NCBI GenBank assembly: GCA_907163345.1
Contig: CAJQUN010001294.1
Coordinates: 16,986 to 80,985 of the forward strand
DNA length: 64,000 bases
Origin: Haberlea rhodopensis
Taxonomy: Eukaryota > Streptophyta > Magnoliopsida > Lamiales > Gesneriaceae
Reading direction: 5' to 3'
The notes under the pieces are model-generated. The model saw only the letters and a list, made by a program, of their open reading frames with translations. It ran no database searches and had not been told where the DNA came from. The position numbers and the translations under genes are program-made. Below, piece by piece: positions 1 through 9,697 of the stretch. Within the stretch, counting starts at the first letter, position 1. Every line of letters starts with the position of its first letter.

Positions 1-298
1 CCATCTCTTTCTTTGATTGTAATGGTTACACCTAGGAAAAGTTAATGGTCTTGGGCCTGTGGCGAATTGGCCATGTTGTTTTATTGTTAATAGGCTTTGT
101 TGATTTGTAAATTGGTCCAATAGTTTTAAGTTAGTTATGGGTCCAATTATTAAGTTAGTGGAAAAATGGGTTAGTAGTGCATTTAGTTGGTTAGGGTCCT
201 TGGACCAAGTCAATGTAATTATCTATTTAAATTTGAGTCTGTTAGGCCCCTCAAAGTGCCTACTATATTATTACACAAGGTTACATCAACCATATAAG
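1..298 (+). repeat. 3' part of a gypsy-type LTR (5' edge outside window)
   Basis: Non-coding sequence that ends just before a tRNA-iMet-type primer binding site at 299-311, itself followed by a gag-like start codon. That order (LTR end, PBS, gag) marks the 5' LTR of a retrotransposon. Its 5' boundary is off the left edge, so length and target duplication cannot be read. No matching 3' LTR is visible downstream. Confidence 0.6.
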
Positions 299-311
299 TG
301 GTATTAGAGCC
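299..311 (+). promoter_or_regulatory. Primer binding site (tRNA-iMet type)
   Basis: TGGTATTAGAGCC differs by one base from the usual plant PBS TGGTATCAGAGCC, complementary to the 3' end of initiator tRNA-Met. It lies 15 bp upstream of the gag-like ATG. Confidence 0.65.
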
Positions 312-325
312 AGCATTCCTACGAC

Positions 326-631
326 ATGGCTGAAGGAACCCGTCAAGCTCATTTGGAAGATGTTGTTGCAATACTGAAAGAGGAATCAGCCGACCTGTGG
401 GAGGAACAAAACAAGCAAAAACTCATGTTGGAAGCAGTGTTGCAGCAATTGGGCAACCTAGCAACCAGTGAATTTACAAAAATTACTGCTCACTTGATTA
501 CAATATATGCATCAGTGAATTTGTTTTGGGGTCATATCTTATCTTTCAATTTCGTTTCTTATCTAATAAACACAGAAAACGATAACTTTTATAACGTTGT
601 AACTTGTATGCGAAGAAAATATATCCAATGA
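326..631 (+). pseudogene. Truncated retrotransposon gag N-terminus
   Basis: The ORF opens with MAEGTRQAHLEDVV, a charged helical start typical of the gag of plant gypsy elements with an iMet PBS. Similarity by eye lasts about 50 residues, to near LGNLATSEF; the remainder is rich in F, Y and N and looks like AT-rich non-coding sequence read by chance. No capsid core, zinc knuckle or pol follows, so the element was cut off shortly after its gag start. Family assignment rests on the start motif and PBS only. Confidence 0.5.
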
Positions 632-842
632 AGTTGTGAAAAATAAAGAAAAGATCTTTTAACTGAACAAGGAGCAAGTTCAATAATTAGTTATGGTAAC
701 TTTTATATGTTCGTTTTAAATGCCAACTAGCAGCCAATCAATTAGCTTGATAGTTAAATTTTTAGTTTCCGAAAGTCTAAATTTCAAACTTGAATTGGAC
801 CATGTAAGCATCTAAAAATCAACAATTAGATTATCTCGAATT
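632..842. other. AT-rich intergenic DNA
   Basis: No ORF, repeat or conserved motif is seen between the gag relic and the tandem repeat that begins near 843. Confidence 0.5.
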
Positions 843-1090
843 CAACAATATGTTAAACCAAGAACAGAACTAGTAGGGTGTAGTAATGGTTGGATTTTAG
901 GAGGCTTAGTATATATGTATATTTCGACAATCTGTTAAACAAAGAACAGAGCTAGCAGGGATGTAGCTATGGTTGGATTTTAGAGGGGCTTAATGTATAT
1001 GTATATTTCGACAATCTGGTCAACCAAGAATATAACTAGCAGAGGTGTAGCTATGGTTGGATTTTAGGGGGGCTTAATGTGTGTGTGTAT
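843..1090 (+). repeat. Three-copy tandem repeat, about 84 bp unit
   Basis: Copies begin near 843, 925 and 1009. Each contains a GTTAAACCAAGAA-like block, an ACTAGCAG-like block and the shared block ATGGTTGGATTTTAG. Copies 2 and 3 are closer to each other than to copy 1. The array runs into a GT/AC-rich hairpin at about 1079-1110, and a GC-rich block near 1139-1160 (CCCCAGCTCCGCCCC) resembles ends of small plant DNA transposons. Confidence 0.75.
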
Positions 1091-1110
1091 ATATAGACAC
1101 ACACACAAAC

Positions 1111-1558
1111 ATGAGGCTCTAGAGAGTGAGTAACCCTTCTAGCCCCAGCTCCGCCCCTGATAACCAGTTACCTTGGCTTTGATATTTAGTAGAATTGAAT
1201 GTTTGATTTTTATTTTACAAGTTATAAATAATTGTCTATATATAGAAATGGTGAACTGAAGCAAAAATATTACCAATTATATACTTATAAAAATGTGAAT
1301 GTTTTCCAAATTGTTAATTAACAACTATACCCTTCTATTCTATAATATCTATATAAAAATAAAAAAATAGTTAGGGATATAAATGTAAAAACAAAATATT
1401 AACTAGGGATATAAAAGTAAAATACGTGAATAACAAATGGAGAGTGGAGTTATAGTGATTAAATTCACTATTAACATTCTTGTCATTAACCATAGGTAAT
1501 GAATATGAATTGAATTATTAGACTAAGAATTCAGTGGCTGCATTTTGCAAAATAATAA
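1111..1558. other. AT-rich DNA with no supported gene
   Basis: Only low-complexity A/T runs are seen up to the copia fragment. The region includes imperfect direct repeats around ATATAAAAATAAA and ATATAAATGTAAAA (about 1340-1430). Confidence 0.4.
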
Positions 1559-2378
1559 AAATAATAGATAAAGTGCTAAAATGGTTTAGCATGCAAGAAT
1601 CAAAGAAAGAATTCGTGCCTATGACATATGAGATACATCTCTCGAAGGATCAGTGTCCTTCAACACAAGATGACAGACAACGCATGAGTAAGATTCCATA
1701 TGCGTCAGCTATTGGATCTATCATGTATGCCATGATATGTACTCGTTTCGATATCTCGTATGCTTTGAGCATGACGAACAGATATCAAGTTGATCAAGGT
1801 GAATGTCACTGGATCGCTGTCAAGAATATCCTGAAGTACTTGAGAAGAAATGAGGATACATTCTTGATTTATGGAGGTAAGGAAGAGCTCAATGTAATAG
1901 GTTCACTGATGCAAGCTTCCAAACCGACAAGGATGATTTCTGATCGCAATCAGGATATGTGTTTTGCCTAAATGGAGGTGTTGTGAGCTGGAAGAGTTCA
2001 AAGCAAGAGACAGTAGCTGATTCTACAACTGAAGCTGAGTATATTGCTGCCTCAGGTGCAGTAAAGGAAGCTGTTTGGATCAAAAAGTTCATTTCTGAGC
2101 TTGGGGTTATGCCTAGCATACTAGATTCGATTGAACTCTATTGTGACAACAATGGAGCAATCGCATTGGCTAAGGAACCCAGATTTCACCATCGATCCAA
2201 ACACATACTTCAGCGCTTTCATTTCATTCGAGAAATCGTTGAAAGAAGAGATGTGAAAATATGCAAAGTACCAACTGATGATAATGTATCTGACCCACTG
2301 ACGAAACCTCTGTCACAGCAGAAGCATGATCGTCATACTAGATCTTTAGGCATTAAGTATATGTTTGATTGGTCTTAG
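1559..2378 (+). pseudogene. Ty1/copia pol fragment: end of reverse transcriptase plus RNase H
   Basis: The 5'-truncated relic starts within RT (IDKVLKWFSMQESKK), continues through the connection region (YASAIGSIMYAMICTR) and ends with RNase H (SWKSSKQETVADSTTEAEY, then LYCDNNGAIALAKEPRFH and DPLTKPLS). A one-base deletion near 1903 and a CGA-to-TGA stop near 1937-1942 split it into two overlapping frames, 1534-1971 and 1959-2378. The protein closely matches the minus-strand element at 23006-24127, so both belong to one copia family. Integrase, the YVDD part of RT and gag are absent upstream, so it cannot be active. Confidence 0.9.
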
Positions 2379-2382
2379 TGCA

Positions 2383-2393
2383 AGTGGGAGATT
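2383..2393 (+). promoter_or_regulatory. Polypurine tract of the truncated copia
   Basis: The purine-rich AAGTGGGAGA stretch lies directly between the RNase H stop codon and the LTR start TGTTGGG, the expected plus-strand priming site. Confidence 0.7.
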
Positions 2394-2864
2394 TGTTGGG
2401 ATATGCCCTAAGACAACTCATTAAATGATTAATTTTGGCATACAATGTAATATGATGTTATTAAAGACAATTTATTATTATATATTATTCCAGTATCTGT
2501 GTAATATGAATATATATATATATATATATATATCCTTAGAATAAAATTGTATTATTCTTAAAGATTGTCCCTAGTCAAGTATTATCACTTTTGTTCTTGG
2601 TGGCTCGTCCCTTTCCGGTTGAATATCAAGTCTAGCAACTTGTTCTTCAACATCCCTTCATCGATTTGATCGTGTGGATACCGTAGAGGCAAAGTTGCAA
2701 AAGCTTTGCTCGTGACTCGTGGACGTGTTGCTTCGAGGATTCTGCATCAAACACGCTTCAAATGTATAACTCTCGACACCCGATATGAATACTTCGTATA
2801 GGTTCATGGATGGAATCCGATTTTTTTTATTCCGCTGCGTTGTATGCTTGTCGGATTCCTAACA
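2394..2864 (+). repeat. Copia 3' LTR, internally deleted (471 bp)
   Basis: Starts TGTTGGGATATGCCC and ends ...GGATTCCTAACA. The two ends match the LTRs of the minus-strand copia C1 (21647-22990 and 44773-46265), but those are 1344 and 1493 bp. About 0.9 kb from the middle is missing here, between the block near 2575 and the block near 2606. An (AT)n run lies at about 2509-2533. Confidence 0.85.
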
Positions 2865-3139
2865 GTAAGCATAGTTCATTAATGGTAATTAATCATCGTG
2901 GTAGGATGATGTATTTGGGGGTTGTGTACATGCTTATGCATGTGGTTGCGAGCTTATTATTGATTGTGGTTATTAATTGTAAATAACGAATAATTCACTG
3001 GATCTCGGGGCAAAAGAAATGTTTAGCTCTTGCTAATGAACTATAAGGTACGTGTAACGTACGAGCATGATAGATATATTATTGTCATGTGCATGAATAA
3101 TATATGATTGTTGTAAACATTATGGTATGTATTGAGGAT

Positions 3140-3262
3140 CATGGAATGTCGCTATTGAGCGAGCAATGTGTAATATTGTCGTTGTTGAGCGAGCATTGGA
3201 ATGCGATATTGCCGCTATTGAGCGAGCATTTGATTGTGATATCGCCGCTGTTGAGCGAGCAA
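3140..3262 (+). repeat. Short tandem repeats around CGCTATTGAGCGAGCA
   Basis: Four irregular copies (about 3150, 3180, 3212, 3244) share CG[CT]T[AG]TTGAGCGAGCA. CGCT and AGCG arms face each other, so each copy can form a small stem. The reverse strand is open (3139-3369), but only because the repeat lacks stops. Confidence 0.7.
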
Positions 3263-3654
3263 TGGGACAGGATGTGATGAGACAGAGAAATCATTATGAG
3301 ATGTATGTGATTTCTGTAAATATTAGTGTAATGATTTAACTGTATTTGATTATGAAATTGGCATGGCAATGATGAGTTTAGTTAATCAATGTAATGATTA
3401 ACTGATTCTGGAAGTTTGATGGTTTTTGATATTGTGAGAACAGGAACAGCATGAGGATCCCATATGATAATGATACTATACAGGGAGTATCTTTTAGATT
3501 TACAGCTTTATATTCTATAAATTATGAGCTGTGATATTGTTGTTATTGAGATGGTATTATTGGTATGCTCACCTCGTGTGGGGGCTGTTTCTGTTGGGAC
3601 AGGTAGAATAGGTACAGTAATGGCTCTGGAGTTGAGTTCGAGCTGTTGATTGGA

Positions 3655-3945
3655 TCAGAATATTTGTCGCTGTCTTATCTAGCATATGTCGAAGCGAGGG
3701 ATATCATTGATCCGTCGATAATTCAAAGCGATGGATTTTATTGAGCCGCTATGATACATGATATTTGTCGTTGTCTTATCGAGCGATGTATCACGATATT
3801 TACCGCTGTCATATCGTAGCGCCTATCGCTGATATGTCAAAGCGAGATATCATTGAACCGCTGATAATTCGAAGCGAGGAATATTATGTTAATGCCGTTG
3901 TCGTGTCAAAGCGATGATACGTGCCGTTGTCACGTCGAAGCGATG
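3655..3945 (+). repeat. Irregular repeats with CGCTG..(C/G)AAGCGA arms
   Basis: A dozen or so degenerate units of the form (T/C)CGCTG-spacer-GAAGCGA or GTCG..AAGCGATG. They appear to be a diverged, longer-spaced version of the 27-bp array that follows. Confidence 0.5.
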
Positions 3946-4046
3946 AGTTTGGGAACAAAATGCTACATGTAATGTGAGTCACCTCTTTAGTCCGAAAGGA
4001 ACAAAGTGCTACACACATGTGAGAGTCACCTCTTGAGTCTAGGTTT

Positions 4047-4235
4047 ATGTCGCTGTATACGTAGCGATGGTTTATGCCGTTGTATACGTAGCGATGGATT
4101 ATGCCGTTGTATACGTAGCGATGGATTATCCCGCTGTATACATAGTGATGGTTTATGCCATTGTATACGTAGCGATGAGTTATGCAGCTGTATACGTAGC
4201 GATGAGTTATGCCGCTGTATACGTAGCGATGAGTT
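4047..4235 (+). repeat. 27-bp minisatellite, seven copies
   Basis: Seven head-to-tail units of 27 bp, each roughly ATGCCG(C/T)TGTATACGTAGCGATGGNTT. Each unit carries the imperfect palindrome CGCTGTATACGTAGCG. Because 27 is divisible by three, two overlapping frames stay open (4006-4245 and 4067-4261) and give repetitive peptides; neither is a credible gene. Confidence 0.9.
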
Positions 4236-4250
4236 ATGCCATTGAAAAAC

Positions 4251-4673
4251 TTTTTAAATAAATTGATGGATTAGTAATTGAATAAAAAATAATATTATTT
4301 AGAACAACCATATTACTTTAATATAATTTGATACAATCAATTTATAAAAATTATGTCATTGAAAATGTTTATGAATTTATTTATTATAATAGATTTACTA
4401 TCTTTTATGAGTTCTAGAAAAAAATATAGCAGGTCGAACCAAAACACATAATGGTTTAATTTCTTTCATTAAGTTGTACTAATAGAATTGCGATGGATTT
4501 AATACTAAAAATTATATTATAGAATTTTTAAATTATAAAAGACCATATTTTAAACTATTAATAGATAACAAATAATGGTTTAATTTAAAGGATATTTTAA
4601 TATTTGAAATTATAAAAGAAGACAATTTTAAAAAAAATATGGTTTTAAAATGGTCTAAAATCTTAAAATTCTC
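4251..4673. repeat. AT-rich host sequence, partial copy of a tandem unit also seen right of the MULE
   Basis: No gene. Blocks such as CCATATTTTAAACTATTAAT, GTTTAATTTAAAGGAT and ATGGTCTA(A/G)AATCTT(A/G)AAATT occur here and again, in the same orientation, at 9831-10030 on the other side of the MULE. The left unit is interrupted at about 4674, where the MULE begins. Confidence 0.55.
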
Positions 4674-4853
4674 GGGTTTTTTATTAAATTAATCGAAAAA
4701 AATAAAACATTTAACAAAATATCCGAATTTGAAAATCATTTTTAAAATGACTCAAAACGCCATCTCAGATGGCGCCTTCAGCTGGCGTCTTCTGTAGCTG
4801 GTAAAAAAAATAATGGAAGGCGCCATCTTGGATGGCGCCTTCAGTATAAAAAT
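4674..4853. repeat. Left terminal inverted repeat of the MULE
   Basis: Reverse-complementary to 9478-9697. It contains two hairpins: an interrupted one at about 4759-4795 and a near-perfect one at about 4818-4845 (GAAGGCGCCATC facing GATGGCGCCTTC). A purely terminal stretch at 4700-4757 matches the right arm almost base for base. Confidence 0.85.
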
Positions 4854-5012
4854 AAATCGCCGCCCCCTCTTCTTCTTCCTCATTTCTCATCGGCTTTTCT
4901 CTGAAATTTCTCATTCTCATCTCAGATCTTTGCTTATTTTTGTGCAAAAATTACAAAATCATCGTGATTTATCATTTCTGGAGCTTGCTTGTTCAACATT
5001 TTTGAATTTCAG

Positions 5013-5357
5013 GTAACATTACAAGTTTGAATTTAAATTTTTGAAAGTTGTAAAATTTGAAATATGTTGTTGGTTGTTTTTAAATTTTGTTGTTTGGTAG
5101 TTTTTATTGAAAAATTAGTTATAGTTTCGAGATAATGTCAAACCGTCGGATGATTTACAAATTTTAAGTTTTTGCCGTAATTTTGTACTCCGGCACGGCG
5201 GCGGCGTCAGCGTCGGCGGCGGCGTCGGCGGCGGCGGCGGCGTCAGCGTCGTCGGCGGCGTCGGCGGCGTCGGCGGCCGTGTTGTCACCGGTAGGGGCGG
5301 GTGGTGGTTGCCATGTTGATATTTTGTTATATTGATATTTATTGTGTAATATTTCAG
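5013..5357 (+). other. Probable 5'-UTR intron of the PMD gene, with GC-rich core
   Basis: A donor-like CAG|GTAACA at 5012/5013 and an acceptor ATTTCAG ending at 5357 put an intron directly upstream of the ATG at 5359. Inferred from splice consensus only. Confidence 0.5.
5191..5278 (+). repeat. GGC/GTC trinucleotide repeat
   Basis: About 88 bp of (GGC)n mixed with GTC and AGC triplets, almost entirely G+C in a locus that is otherwise strongly A+T-rich. It lies in the likely 5'-UTR intron upstream of the PMD start. Confidence 0.85.
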
Positions 5358-5358
5358 G

Positions 5359-7202
5359 ATGGATTTACAAAGAGGACCAGGACCGATTGACAGTCATCTG
5401 CTATCATTGCAGTCAGGTCATCGATCTGAAGCTGTTTGGGCAGGTGATATTGATTCTACACTTCGAGGCAGAAACCCTGATAAGTATTTTTGGGATCTTT
5501 GCCCCCTCGATACTCGTGTTGCGAGTTTGTTGGACAGTTTTGGTTTTTATGGTGTTTATAGGTCTGGTAGAATTACACTTGACTTTCACCTCATCACGGC
5601 TTTAGCTGAGAGATGGCGCCGTGAAACACATACTTTCCATCTTAGATCCGGAGAGGCGACCATCACACTGCAAGACATTGCAGTTATATGGGCATTGCCA
5701 GTAGATGGTAATGTAGTATCCGGTATTGATTATGATAGGAGTATACCTGACTGGCAAGCATATTGCCATATGCTTTTGGGATTTGTACCGGATACTGCAC
5801 ACTTTAAAGGTGCAAAGTTATTTTTATCTGCAATAAACAATCATTTGGTGAATAATGCTCTTACTGAGCACAGTACGGAAGAAGATGTAGTCCGTTATAC
5901 TAGGGGCTGTGTGTTATTGATGTTTGGTGGAATTTTGTTTCCTGATTCGTCCGGCAATACTGTAAAGTTATTATATTTACATATGATAGAGAATATTCAT
6001 TTAGTTGGTAGTTATAGTTGGGGGAGTGCCGTATTGGCATATTTGTACCGTGAGTTATGCACTTCCTCGATGAGAGGCAAAAAAGTGATCGGTGGTGCAT
6101 TACAGGTCGTACAGGTAAACTTTACATTAACACTTTTCAAATGTTTGAAATATTATTGTCGTCATAATAGCTGATATTATTCCTGATAATATTTTAGATT
6201 TGGGCATGGTCAAGATTACCTGGTTTAACTCCTCAACTGGGTGATGCTAGATTCGACACTGGCCCAATAATTATCAATGAGGAGAATATCTTACCTGCTG
6301 CTCCATATGGTGCAAGGTAATAATGTTTTTATGTTTTGTGCTATTTTATATGTTTAAATATATTTATAGATTTTGTAAATGTGTTTTTTTCAGGTGGACA
6401 TGCCATTTAAGGTTCACGGAAACAGGGAGGCATTCTGTACGTATCATTAGGGACATTCTTGATGAGCAGCCATCAACTCAAGTAAGCAGTATATTAGTTG
6501 TGTTTGTTATGAAAGTTAATAATGTTGTTTATATTATTTTAATCCAATTTTGTATTTGTAGTTTAATTGGCAGCCATACCCTGATGAGTGTACTGAGCAT
6601 CTGAGCCACCAGTTATGGACATATGCCGGCCCATTAATTTGTTATGAAATTGTTGAGATGCACCGTCCTGATAGGGTTCTTCGTCAATTTGGAATGCTCC
6701 AAGACATCCCCACAGATCCACAATCAAGGGATGATAAATTGCATTCTGTTGATCGAAGAGGAAGTATGAACAAGGATTGGAGTGCACATCATATTGGATA
6801 CGTGCAGAAATGGGAGATGGCAGGTGATTTATGTGTGGACAGACCACTATATTGTGCAGTAGTGGTTGGATATAGTGAGTGGTATGACCGAGTCACCCGG
6901 CCATCAAAGGCAATTTGTACAGACCGGATACCAACATGGTGACGGCCCAGCGTGGCATCATGTGGTAAGTAAATATATTCAAACTTTGTTTTGTAGAATA
7001 TGTCATATGGATTTATAGATTGAACATGTAATTATTGTTATTCACTTTTCAGCTTGATCAGATGCAACAGTTAAGTGTTAGTTGCGACCGCTATCCTGCT
7101 GAGGGAGAATCTGTTAGCACGTATATGGAGTCGATGAGAGATCATCATAGGGCAATAGCGCAGGATGTGATGCAAGTGGCTCGTGAATCTGGCCATTCTT
7201 GA
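5359..7202 (+). pseudogene. Plant mobile domain protein (MAIN/MAIL-like), transposon-borne, one frameshift
   Basis: Five inferred exons: 5359-6114, 6198-6316, 6394-6481, 6562 to about 6956, and 7053-7202, with GT..AG introns and consistent phases. The protein opens MDLQRGPGPIDSHLLSLQ and shows plant mobile domain hallmarks: ALAERWRRETHTFHL, GEATITLQDIAVIWALPVDG, YTRGCVLLMFGGILFPDSSG and GGALQVVQIWAWSRLP, then RTDRVLRQFG-type C-terminal motifs (here MHRPDRVLRQFGMLQDIP). The domain is about 450 residues, as in MAIN/MAIL proteins, which act in the nucleus in gene silencing and genome stability; many relatives ride in transposons. A one-base shift at about 6895-6915 creates a stop at 6940, after which the correct frame resumes (GDGPAWHHV) into the last exon. 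The stop lies in a 22-bp repeat shared with the transposase gene. The ATG directly follows a good acceptor. Confidence 0.85.
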
Positions 7203-9258
7203 TTATGATAGTCGGCACGACCATATCTTTCCAACACAGAATCTGGCCATTCTTGATTATTTTCAATCATTCGCTCCATCTTCTTAATCCGTTCGACAAA
7301 ATATAGTACACAACGATCAAAAGTTAATTGCACAATGGCGGTGATTGGAAGCCGACGAGCACCTTTCAAAACTCCATTTATGCATTCTGACATATTTGTG
7401 GTCATGATACCACAACGCCAGCCTCCGTCATGAGCAAGAGACCATTGACACTTATCGATACGACTCAAGTAATCAAAAGCCCTTGGCTCTATAAGTTTTA
7501 TCTCTTCCATTGTGCGATCAAATTTTGTGAGTTGATTTTCTGATCCCGCTCTCCAACATAAGTCTTTCAAATGAACGGATTTGAAACGACTATTAAAGTT
7601 TGAGCAAACATGTCTCAAACAAAATCGATGTACTCCACGCGGTGATTTGAAGTCAGGAATACAATCGGCTGCTGCAATGAGGCCCGGATGACGGTCAGAA
7701 ATCAAACATGCACCACCCTCAGATCTTCTCACAATATGCTGGCTTATCATCTCCAAAAACCGTCTCCATGACAGAAACTTTTCTTCGTCAACAATTGCAA
7801 ATGCCAAAGGTAACACTTGATTATTAGCGTCCATTGTCACGGCAATCAACATCTTATGTTGATATTTCGTATACAGATGTGTTCCATCCACGCTTATTAC
7901 CCGGCGGCAATGTTGAAATCCTTCTACACATGGTCGGAAGGCCCAGAACACGTAATTCAATGTCTTCTCTCTTGGTCTGGCATTGTCTAGGTGAACCCAC
8001 TCAATGACGGTGCCGGGATTCCATTTTTGCAAAGCTCCCGTATAGTAAGGCAGTTTCTGAACGGAGCTCTCCCATGTCCCATACACATTCTCAACAGCAC
8101 GTCGCAAACTAAACCATCCTTTGCATAAGAGATCTCAAATCCATATTTGTCTTTGACTGTTTGAATTACATACTTTATCTCGAAAGCTGGATCACGCCGA
8201 ACAATTCCCACTAACAAGCTAGCAATCATGTTTTTGCCCAAATTTGCATGATCGATAGACAGCTCACTCAAAAAGCAGGTGTGAGAACCTCCATATTTGT
8301 TTATTTTGAATAATCCAACTTTCTTCTTCAACGAGGCGCGCATGTACCATCTACAAGGTGCATCTTCTGTACTGTGTTTGCACACAACTTTCCACAATGT
8401 TTTTGTACTTTTCACAACGCGGTACTCTCGTTTTGCAACACGTACAGAGTAATCCTTCACAGCTGCCTGCAGATGTGCTTTATTTTTGAAGACCATATCT
8501 ACATGCAGATCCCCTTTGGAGTAATCGTAATAACTACCCCATTTACCTGTTGGAATGTCTACTGAGTCTGCAAATACTTCAGGATGTGTCATTGAGAAGA
8601 ATGGAATTGTTGGATAAAGGACATGACTAGTTGTCGTGGTTGTCTCCGGTACATTAACTGACACTTCCTGGGTGATTGGGACCCCTTCATCTTCATCTGC
8701 AATTGTTTCTGACATGACACAAATGTCAACCTCATCGTCATCAGCATCATCCTCGGACGGAATATCATCTGGTTCTGACTGAATATCATTTCCCAATTCA
8801 GCGAAACTGTCTGCTAGTGGCTCAGGAGCAATAACATCAGCATCTATTGGATCGTCATCGTGGTGTCTACCGGAGACAGTCGGTCGTTCTGCAACTACAG
8901 GCAAACAATCTACATTTTCTGGAATATAATCATAGTTTCTTTGTTCCGTTTCTATGTAAAGTTCCAAGCAACTAAGACCTTGTTCTGAATCCAATAGCCA
9001 TGCTAAATTATAATCATTACCGATTGGCAAAATTGTCTGTCGTACCCCGGCAAAATCTCTAAACATATGTCTTACATGTATTTTCAGAAGAAACTGGTTG
9101 CCATCGATGCCCGTGATATTATATATTTCGGTCAACAACTGCATAAAATTAATTGTGCGAGATATTGTGGTAACTCTTATTGGACCACGATCATATCTAA
9201 TGGTATCCAAATCCTGTAATATATTACCTCCACAATATAATAATATTTGAATCGACAT
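7145..9258 (-). pseudogene. mudrA-type MULE transposase, frameshifted and lacking its C-terminal SWIM zinc finger
   Basis: Read on the minus strand from ATG 9258. Residues about 1-110 are the N-terminal domain common in plant MULEs, followed by an acidic linker (DDDPIDADV, SEPDDIPSEDDADDDE). The MuDR DNA-binding domain (about 250-345) shows VFKNKAHLQAAVKDYSVR and the zinc-ligand-like C..H..CRWYMRAS..SHTC. A one-base deletion near 8120 breaks the frame after FEISYAK; the second part (8107-7145) carries the MULE catalytic domain with SVDGTHLYTKY (first Asp), CLISDRHPGLIAA (second Asp) and CLRHVCSNFN, and continues to MSECINGVLKGAR. Family members then have a SWIM finger (CxC...CxH); here the frame ends about 50 residues later, where the PMD gene abuts. 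DDE cut-and-paste transposase; this copy is broken. Confidence 0.9.
7185..7260. repeat. 22-bp perfect direct repeat at the PMD/transposase junction
   Basis: Positions 7185-7206 and 7239-7260 are identical and begin GAATCTGGCCATTC. The left copy holds the PMD stop codon (7200-7202); both copies encode NQEWPDS on the minus strand in the transposase, where that motif therefore appears twice. Confidence 0.9.
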
Positions 9259-9477
9259 ATCTGAAAAATTTATAAAATATTACAAATAATTAATAAATTT
9301 ATAAAATCCATATGATAAAAACAATAATATAACAACATTTTTACCTGAAAAATACTTCGAGAGTGGTTAATTGAGATTGGAGATTGAACAATTTTGACGA
9401 TAAAAATAAGATAAGAAACTATGATGATATGTGATTTTCGCTTCGGTATGAAAAAATGAAGGGCTCGGGCGGGGTAT

Positions 9478-9697
9478 TTATACCCGAGAAGGCGCCATCT
9501 TGGATGGCGCCTTCATAAAAAAAATTAATTTTTTATCCGAAGGCGCCATCCAAGATGGCGCCTTCAATTATTTTTTTTATCAGCTACAGAAGACGCCATC
9601 GCAGATGGCGCCTTCACCTGAAGGCGCCATCTGAGATGGCGTTTTGGGTCATTTTAAAAATGATTTTCAAATTCGGATATTTTGTTAAATGTTTTAT
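9478..9697. repeat. Right terminal inverted repeat of the MULE
   Basis: Four hairpin modules GAAGGCGCCATC..GATGGCGCCTTC at about 9489-9513, 9538-9566, 9588-9616 and 9617-9641, one more than on the left, then the conserved outer block ending near 9697. The transposase promoter should lie between this arm and 9258. Confidence 0.85.

Larger units (their letters stand above)
2865..4250 (+). mobile_element. Degraded gypsy-type LTR relic
   Basis: Non-coding. It shares several blocks with the solo LTR at 50138-52603: a CTCGGGGCA block, GTACGTG..GTACGAGCAT, and GCTCACC..GGGGGCTGT..CTGTTGGG.CAGGT. The order matches, so it is an older copy of a related LTR in plus orientation. The 5' end is missing where the copia LTR abuts. 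The interior is unusually rich in short tandem repeats, listed separately. No PBS or coding region follows. Confidence 0.6.
4674..9697. mobile_element. Mutator-like element (MULE) with a PMD gene and a transposase gene
   Basis: About 5 kb bounded by inverted repeats made of AACATTTAACAAAATATCCG, an A/T-rich spacer and several hairpins of the form GGCGCCATCT..AGATGGCGCC. Inside, a plant-mobile-domain gene (+) and a mudrA-type transposase gene (-) converge. The left end, GGGTTTTTTATTAA, resembles the ends of the foldback elements at 12045 and 17822. The right end lacks these last roughly 25 bp, so no target duplication can be read. Both genes carry a frameshift, so this copy is probably not autonomous now. 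Confidence 0.85.

Noticed and set aside
4006..4261. Two overlapping ORFs encoding repetitive peptides (RCIRSDGLC and YAVVYVAMD types)
   Set aside because: They come from a 27-bp minisatellite with no stop in these frames; no start context, homologous domain or codon-use support.
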